NCBI GenBank assembly: GCA_023460955.1
Contig: JAEWOH010000018.1
Location: 145,280 to 209,279 of the forward strand
Source: Bacillota bacterium
Lineage (GTDB): Bacteria; Bacillota; Clostridia; Acetivibrionales; DSM-1351
Direction of reading: 5' to 3'
Length of the DNA: 64,000 nt
This document shows positions 59,630-64,000 of the stretch, piece by piece. How positions within the stretch are numbered: position 1 is the first letter of the stretch; each line of letters starts with the position of its first letter. Under the pieces are notes generated by a model. That model was given only the letters and a program-made list of their open reading frames with translations, did not search any database and had not been told where the DNA came from. The position numbers and the translations under genes were made by a program.

Positions 59630-60388
59630 ATGGAATACGAATTATTATTGGATCAAATATCTGAAACCTTTCAGGAAATATTGAAAGAAAATTTCGTCGG
59701 GTTATATGTACATGGCTCAATTGCATTGCAATGCTTTAACTGGAACAAAAGTGATATTGATTTTATAGTGGTAGTGAATGAGCAACTGTCTCATAATATC
59801 AAAAGACAGTTGATGGATGCAGTTGTGAAATATAACGTATCCGCCCCTCCGAAAGGATTGGAAATGAGTATTGTACTCAAAGAGGTCTGTACAAAATTTA
59901 TCTATCCGTCGCCTTACGAACTGCATTATTCCAATGCACATATTGACTGGTATAAAAGAGACCCAGAGGACTATTGCTATCGCATGAAGGGAGAAGATCC
60001 GGACCTTGCAGCACACTTTACAATAATCAGACATTGTGGGATAACTTGGTGCGGACAGTCTATAAATGATGTGTTTGATACCGTACCGAAGGATGACTAT
60101 CTCGATAGTATCAAAAAAGATGTTACATATGCACATGACAATTTGTTGGATAATCCGATGTACTTTGTGCTTAATTTATGCAGAGTGTTAGCTTTTATTA
60201 AGAACGGTTTGGTTTTATCAAAAGAGCAGGGCGGACGCTGGGGCATGGAGAATCTGGATTCGGAATTCCATGATATTATCAAGTATGCACTGCAGTGTTA
60301 TGGCAGTGATGATAAAATGCAGACTAATAAAGAAGAAGTAGAAAAATACGGTGATTATATGACCAGGATGATTTTTAGGGAGGAATAG
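59630..60388 (+). CDS. Aminoglycoside-nucleotidyltransferase-like protein
   Basis: A 252-residue protein with the nucleotidyltransferase core: GS at 29-30 followed by D42 and D44 in NWNKSDIDFIVVV, and E78 in GLEMSIV, matching the GS-x-DxD and catalytic Glu of AadA/ANT(9) streptomycin-spectinomycin adenylyltransferases. A helical C-terminal domain (about 150-250; NLCRVLAFIKNGLVLSKEQGGRW) resembles DUF4111. It is diverged from known resistance enzymes, so a resistance phenotype is not certain. A GNAT acetyltransferase gene starts two bases after its stop. Confidence 0.82.
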   Translation: MEYELLLDQISETFQEILKENFVGLYVHGSIALQCFNWNKSDIDFIVVVNEQLSHNIKRQLMDAVVKYNVSAPPKGLEMSIVLKEVCTKFIYPSPYELHYSNAHIDWYKRDPEDYCYRMKGEDPDLAAHFTIIRHCGITWCGQSINDVFDTVPKDDYLDSIKKDVTYAHDNLLDNPMYFVLNLCRVLAFIKNGLVLSKEQGGRWGMENLDSEFHDIIKYALQCYGSDDKMQTNKEEVEKYGDYMTRMIFREE

Positions 60389-60389
60389 T

Positions 60390-60815
60390 ATGCTAGAAAT
60401 CAATTATGTTACTGAAGAAGATAAAGACTTTTGGTTTTCACTTGATAAACATATATCCGAAAGTGAGTTTTTGCTTAAAGTAAGAGATAAAAGGGGATAT
60501 GTTATAAAAGCTAGCGAAAAACCTATAGGTGTAATGCGATATAATTTATTCTGGGACATTATTCCGTTTTTAAACTTGATTTATTTTGAAGAAGCCTTTC
60601 GTGGCAAAGGTTATGGTACAAGTGCCATGATGCATTGGGAAAGTGAAATGTGCAAATTGGGTCATAAAATAGCAATGACATCAACAATGGTTGAAGAAAG
60701 CTCACAACACTTTTATCGTAAGCTGGGGTACAAGGATTGTGGATGTCTCATTAAGGATATGCCTCCATTCGTAGAAACAATGGAAATGTTTATGATGAAG
60801 CAGATTTCTTCCTGA
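60390..60815 (+). CDS. GNAT-family N-acetyltransferase
   Basis: A 141-residue acetyltransferase. The acetyl-CoA loop is visible as FEEAFRGKGYGTSAMMHWESEMCKLG (R-G-K-G-Y-G), followed by SSQHFYRKLGYKDCGCLI, the typical motif B. Its ribosome site GGGAGG lies inside the end of the nucleotidyltransferase gene, so the two are translationally linked. It could act on an antibiotic, a small amine or a protein; the substrate is not predictable. Confidence 0.87.
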   Translation: MLEINYVTEEDKDFWFSLDKHISESEFLLKVRDKRGYVIKASEKPIGVMRYNLFWDIIPFLNLIYFEEAFRGKGYGTSAMMHWESEMCKLGHKIAMTSTMVEESSQHFYRKLGYKDCGCLIKDMPPFVETMEMFMMKQISS

Positions 60816-61245
60816 AAATGCAATTGAGAGTATTTCTAGATGTAATAGCAGCTGTGAAAATGTGTGTTTGATAATAAATATGGTCAGATGAAAAAATACA
60901 ATTCTCAATATAGGGAATTCGCTGAAGATTAAGGCTTAAAGCCGAAGTTCACGAAACTGATGTTGGGGGTTGTTTTTTTGTGTTTTTTGGTATTCACATG
61001 TATACATAAAAGAAATATTATATTTCCAACAATTGTATTATAATTATTACTAGCAATCAAAAGTAGTTTCTTAATTTCTGTAGAGGCTAGACACTTTTAA
61101 TTTTCTATTGACTCTGTCGTTGGGGAAAAGTTTAATACTAGGATGGGTTGGTTCTACAACTTATAAAAAGTGAGTTTACTAAAATCATCATACATGCTTG
61201 TATTATACTTTGAAGTAAAGATTATTTGAATTTGGGGGGATTAAA
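60816..61245 (+). other. 430-bp intergenic region without a recognisable gene
   Basis: AT-rich. I see only a small AAGGCTT/AAGCC-type repeat near 60930 and a T-rich run at 60969-60988, but no convincing terminator, promoter pair or decayed coding sequence. The ribosome site GGGGGGA for the next gene lies at its end. Confidence 0.5.
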
Positions 61246-61815
61246 ATGCCGACATTAAAAAAGGTTAGAGATACAATGAAGAAGCAAAAAATCAACCAAG
61301 GAATTATGGCACAAATAGACTTTGAAGCCGACTGCAACAATCCGATTAATATTATTTCTATGATTGATAAAATGGATGAGTTGTTGACGAAGGAGCAATG
61401 TCTTTCTATTATGGAAAAACAGGGCTGTAGTAAGGGCGGTCAACGTGACATAGACTGTAAGGCATTTGCCTTAGAGCACATGGGTAAAACTCTTTCTGAA
61501 AAGCTTACGTTAATATCAGGTGTTCAATATATGATGTCGCCCATTCTAAATGAAGATGGTACAATTACAGTTACATTTGATGACTACCAAAACGGCGTTC
61601 ACACAGGTAAGAATACCTGCTCCTGTGGGTCAATTAAAAGGCTGAAGCAGCCGTTTTCCATATCGCCTACATACTGTGGCTGTTGTGCAGGGCACTTTTT
61701 ATACCACTACCAAAACGCTTTGGGAGTAAAGCTGAAATTGAAAGAGATCAACTCATCTCCACTCAATACAAATGGTGAGAAGCCTTGCAGCTTTACTTTT
61801 GAAGTTCTCAATTAA
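61246..61815 (+). CDS. Cysteine-rich protein with YCGCCAGHF motif
   Basis: A 189-residue cytosolic protein with ten cysteines: C30, C52, C61, C71, C125, C127, C144, C146, C147 and C181. The C-terminal half (CSCGSI, PTYCGCCAGHFLYHYQNALGV, SSPLNTNGEKPCSFTFEV) resembles DUF6144 or V4R-type ligand-binding proteins, which end in a similar G-H-...-SPL-...-C-F pattern. A metal or Fe-S site is plausible from the clustered cysteines. No partner gene is adjacent. Function unknown. Confidence 0.75.
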   Translation: MPTLKKVRDTMKKQKINQGIMAQIDFEADCNNPINIISMIDKMDELLTKEQCLSIMEKQGCSKGGQRDIDCKAFALEHMGKTLSEKLTLISGVQYMMSPILNEDGTITVTFDDYQNGVHTGKNTCSCGSIKRLKQPFSISPTYCGCCAGHFLYHYQNALGVKLKLKEINSSPLNTNGEKPCSFTFEVLN

Positions 61816-61943
61816 TACAGAATAATATAACCAAACCTATAGAAGAGTTATATTAAAAAAATTATTATCATATGTGCTAATATTGTTGTCTCGTTCGTTT
61901 ATTATATGAGGCCTCAAAAAGTAGATCCACAAGGAGAAATACA

Positions 61944-62414
61944 TTGAATGAAGATAGTAATTTACTAGATCTATATGATAAGTACGGAAACATGGTATAT
62001 CGTTTAGCATTGAGCTACCTTAAAAACATTAATGATGCTGAAGATGCTGTTCAAATAGTTTTTACAAAATTAATTGAAGGAAGGGCAATGATTATTCCTG
62101 ATAAAGAGCGCGCACTTTTGATACAAATCACTATTAATCATTGCAAAGATATATTACGATCCTTTTGGCGAAAGCGAAGCGAGCCTCTGGATGAGTCTCT
62201 TGTATTTGAAGAGGAAGAAGACAGAGAGTTATTTAGTATAGTTATGTCGCTGCCAATAAAATATCGTATTGTTGTTTATCTTCATTATTATGAAGGGTAC
62301 TCTTTTTCCGAAATATCATCATTCTTGGGAATTAGCTCATCTGCTGTTTCTATGAGATTGCACCGTTCTAGAAGCATGCTAAAATCGGAACTGATGGAGG
62401 TTGGCTATGAATAA
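61944..62414 (+). CDS. ECF-type RNA polymerase sigma factor
   Basis: A 156-residue sigma factor from TTG 61944 (AAGGAG seven bases upstream). Region 2 spans about 8-75 (YDKYGNMVYRLALSYLKNINDAEDAVQIVFTKLIE), region 4 about 95-150 (LPIKYRIVVYLHYYEGYSFSEISSFLGISSSAVSMRLHRSRSMLK). No region 1 or 3, as in ECF sigma factors. It overlaps a membrane anti-sigma-like gene by 8 bp, the usual pairing. Target promoters are unknown. Confidence 0.92.
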   Translation: MNEDSNLLDLYDKYGNMVYRLALSYLKNINDAEDAVQIVFTKLIEGRAMIIPDKERALLIQITINHCKDILRSFWRKRSEPLDESLVFEEEEDRELFSIVMSLPIKYRIVVYLHYYEGYSFSEISSFLGISSSAVSMRLHRSRSMLKSELMEVGYE

Positions 62415-63000
62415 TAACTTCAAGCGTACATTTAATGCGGTAATGATGTCGAGCAAGCGTCAGGAGGAAATAAGATCAGAACTATCTTCTGCTTTATGTA
62501 AAAAACAAAAGGAGTATTATAATATGAGCGAAAAAGCAGTTTTGATTAGGAAATTTCGCATACTTGTTATAGCACTAGTTGCAGTAATAGCACTATTGTT
62601 GGTTGGGTTTACATTTGGCAATCAAATTATCCAACTGTTAGGTGGCGGAAAAATCGAAAAAGGAAAGACTATTGATGGTAAGGATTATGTATCTATGGAT
62701 GCGGGATTCAATTCAGATCCTGTAAAAGTAGAAGACAAGCAGGTTTACTTTATACTTGATGGATCTGACAAAAATATTACAGACCAATGCTCAGATACAA
62801 ATTATTACAAATATGAGACGACTGATGATAATGGCTTTCGTCATGTGGTGATAGTTGGCGGAACCGTTGATAATATTGGCTTTGCTGAGTTTGTATTGGA
62901 TAAGGATGGGAATTTTATTGGTAGTAATGCAACTATCAACTCACCTTCGCCTGAAAAACTTGAGTGGTTAGAGTCTGCAAAATCAGAGCTTTTAAAGTAA
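62407..63000 (+). CDS. Membrane anti-sigma-like protein
   Basis: Start chosen at ATG 62407, six bases after GGAGG inside the sigma gene. The 197-residue protein has a ~45-residue cytoplasmic N-terminus (probable sigma-binding part), one membrane helix (about 50-72) and an extracytoplasmic domain with no family I recognise. It lacks the HxxxCxxC zinc motif of ZAS anti-sigmas. Coupling to the sigma gene is the main evidence for its role. It is probably a single-pass sensor that releases the sigma factor under envelope stress. Confidence 0.8.
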   Translation: MNNNFKRTFNAVMMSSKRQEEIRSELSSALCKKQKEYYNMSEKAVLIRKFRILVIALVAVIALLLVGFTFGNQIIQLLGGGKIEKGKTIDGKDYVSMDAGFNSDPVKVEDKQVYFILDGSDKNITDQCSDTNYYKYETTDDNGFRHVVIVGGTVDNIGFAEFVLDKDGNFIGSNATINSPSPEKLEWLESAKSELLK

Positions 63001-63191
63001 TAGCTTTTAATATACGAGTAAATGTAGTGGGATTCTTCGTATTAGGGTCGTACTATTACATGGAACTGGTAAGGTTGCCAGGGAAAACTCCGAAAAAGTA
63101 ATGTGATATATTAGCATCTCTAAAAGTAATGGCATCAATGAGATTCAGCCCTTAACAGTTTGTAACACAGCTGTCAGGGGCTTCTTCATGT

Positions 63192-63407
63192 TCAAAGGTC
63201 CTTAAGGACAAGAGCGGAAATGAAACAGAGTGCATTTACAATGTTACCTTTAGTGAGCATGCTGATAGTGACACCAAAGTTCAATATAACTAATATGTAT
63301 TCGATATTCCCAAAACGGAAATAAGTGATTACTCACTTTATGGAACCTTTGTTACGAGCGGATTGTTTACCGAGGGAAACTTTCAAGTAACATTTCCGCT
63401 TGAATAA
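63192..63407 (+). pseudogene. C-terminal remnant of an exported DUF4179/DUF5643-like protein
   Basis: Reading from 63192 the frame gives SKVLKDKSGNETECIYNVTF, a TAA, and then in the same frame YVFDIPKTEISDYSLYGTF, TSGLFTEG and NFQVTFPLE before a stop. The LYGTFV...EGNFQVTFPLE ending is typical of extracytoplasmic DUF4179/DUF5643 proteins encoded next to ECF sigma factors. The N-terminus and membrane helix are gone; upstream bases (63001-63190) hold no clear frame. A degraded gene. Confidence 0.6.
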
Positions 63408-63514
63408 AATAAAGGAAAGATTAATCGTCCGGTAGTAAATCCATATTTGTAGAATATGACACATAGTTGTCATATTAGTTTTACTATAATATTGTGAAAG
63501 GAGACTAAAATTAT

Positions 63515-64000
63515 GGATAAATTGTTATCTTGGCTGCTTGAGGACGAGACCCCGGAGATTAAATATCGCACAATGACAGAACTTCTCAATATTCCTAAAA
63601 GCGAATCAGAAGTAAAAAAAGCTTATGAAAACTTAGTAAATTCAGATGCTGTTAGAATAGCTATGGATAAGTTTAAGGTTAATAAAAAATGGGAAGATTT
63701 TAATGCTTTCAGTACACTTGCTGAATTTGGATTAACGAGGAAGGATGTTCCGATTGATGAGTATGTTGAACGTATTATCGCAGATACGAATTTTAACATG
63801 ATGTGCGGAAAAGGATTGCTATTAAGAAATCTTGTAGCTCTTGGATATTATGAGCACCCGCGTGTGCAGGAAGAAATACCGGCAGCTTTTTCCATCATCC
63901 GTAATGACGGCTCGTTTCGATGTTTGAGTAAATCTAAGAAAACAAATGACTCAAATTTACCGGATATGGGCTGCTACAGACAAACCACTACATATCTTTT
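63515..64000 (+). CDS. Partial gene: prenyltransferase/squalene-cyclase-fold-like hypothetical protein
   Basis: From ATG 63515 (AAAGGAG nine bases upstream) an open frame of 162 codons runs off the window edge: MDKLLSWLLEDETPEIKYRTMTELL..., later MMCGKGLLLRNLVALGYYEHPRVQEEI and PDMGCYRQTTTYL. Repeating helix pairs with WLL and GYYEHPRV segments resemble alpha-alpha-barrel proteins of the terpene-cyclase/prenyltransferase type often annotated as hypothetical. No function can be assigned without the rest. Confidence 0.6.

Overview
The window reads as chromosome of a low-GC, anaerobic, spore-former-type Firmicute. The evidence is strong AGGAGG-type ribosome sites, frequent TTG/GTG starts, TTGACA-N17-TATAAT promoters, rubrerythrin and reverse rubrerythrin, ECF vitamin/metal transporters and many lipoprotein binding proteins. 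Protein flavour suggests a Clostridium/Ruminiclostridium-like organism; that is an inference, as no rRNA or other marker gene lies here. I see no tRNA, rRNA, CRISPR array, transposase or prophage.

Layout. 0.1-10 kb: DedA membrane protein; an OmpR-type two-component system with a small secreted CxxCH protein; an EamA exporter divergent from an AraC regulator; an SDR, a ThuA-like protein and a surface 5'-nucleotidase. 9.7-17.3 kb: a PadR-controlled ABC-2 exporter operon behind a 15-bp-phased operator array, mannose-6-phosphate isomerase, a second ABC exporter and a PNPOx-fold protein. 17.3-23.8 kb: a nickel/cobalt ECF transporter locus (nikMN, nikQ, nikO) with DUF3842 and CooT-like genes, split by an opposing acyltransferase, then a TPR protein and bioY behind a BirA-type operator. 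24-27 kb: formate/nitrite channel and topoisomerase III.

27.2-37 kb is a sulfur-assimilation block: larE, a Cys/Met-metabolism PLP enzyme, a CymR/IscR-like Rrf2 repressor, metNIQ, cysK and a sulfonate-type ABC transporter. A shared AAACATATATRATT-like element sits near the promoters of rrf2, met and cysK and suggests one local regulon. 37-47 kb: PQ-loop protein, polysaccharide deacetylase plus M23 peptidase, a polar amino-acid ABC transporter, an XRE-cupin regulator and a potABCD transporter, with GTTTAC-type half-sites before both the amino-acid and the polyamine loci. 47-55 kb: rubrerythrin, hemolysin-III protein, acyl-CoA ligase, MATE pump, EngB GTPase, DUF445 protein and CDF metal transporter.

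55-64 kb is more accessory and decayed. It holds gene remnants (a GyrI-like domain, a frameshifted MerR regulator, the C-terminus of an anti-sigma-like protein) among small stress or resistance-type genes: reverse rubrerythrin, AraC-GyrI regulator, QueG-like Fe-S protein, aminoglycoside-nucleotidyltransferase-like protein with a GNAT acetyltransferase, a ten-cysteine protein, and an ECF sigma/anti-sigma pair. The last gene runs off the right edge. I found no single wholly new system. The most interesting observations are the phased operator arrays, the sulfur-regulon motif, the nickel locus composition and the cysteine-rich orphan protein.
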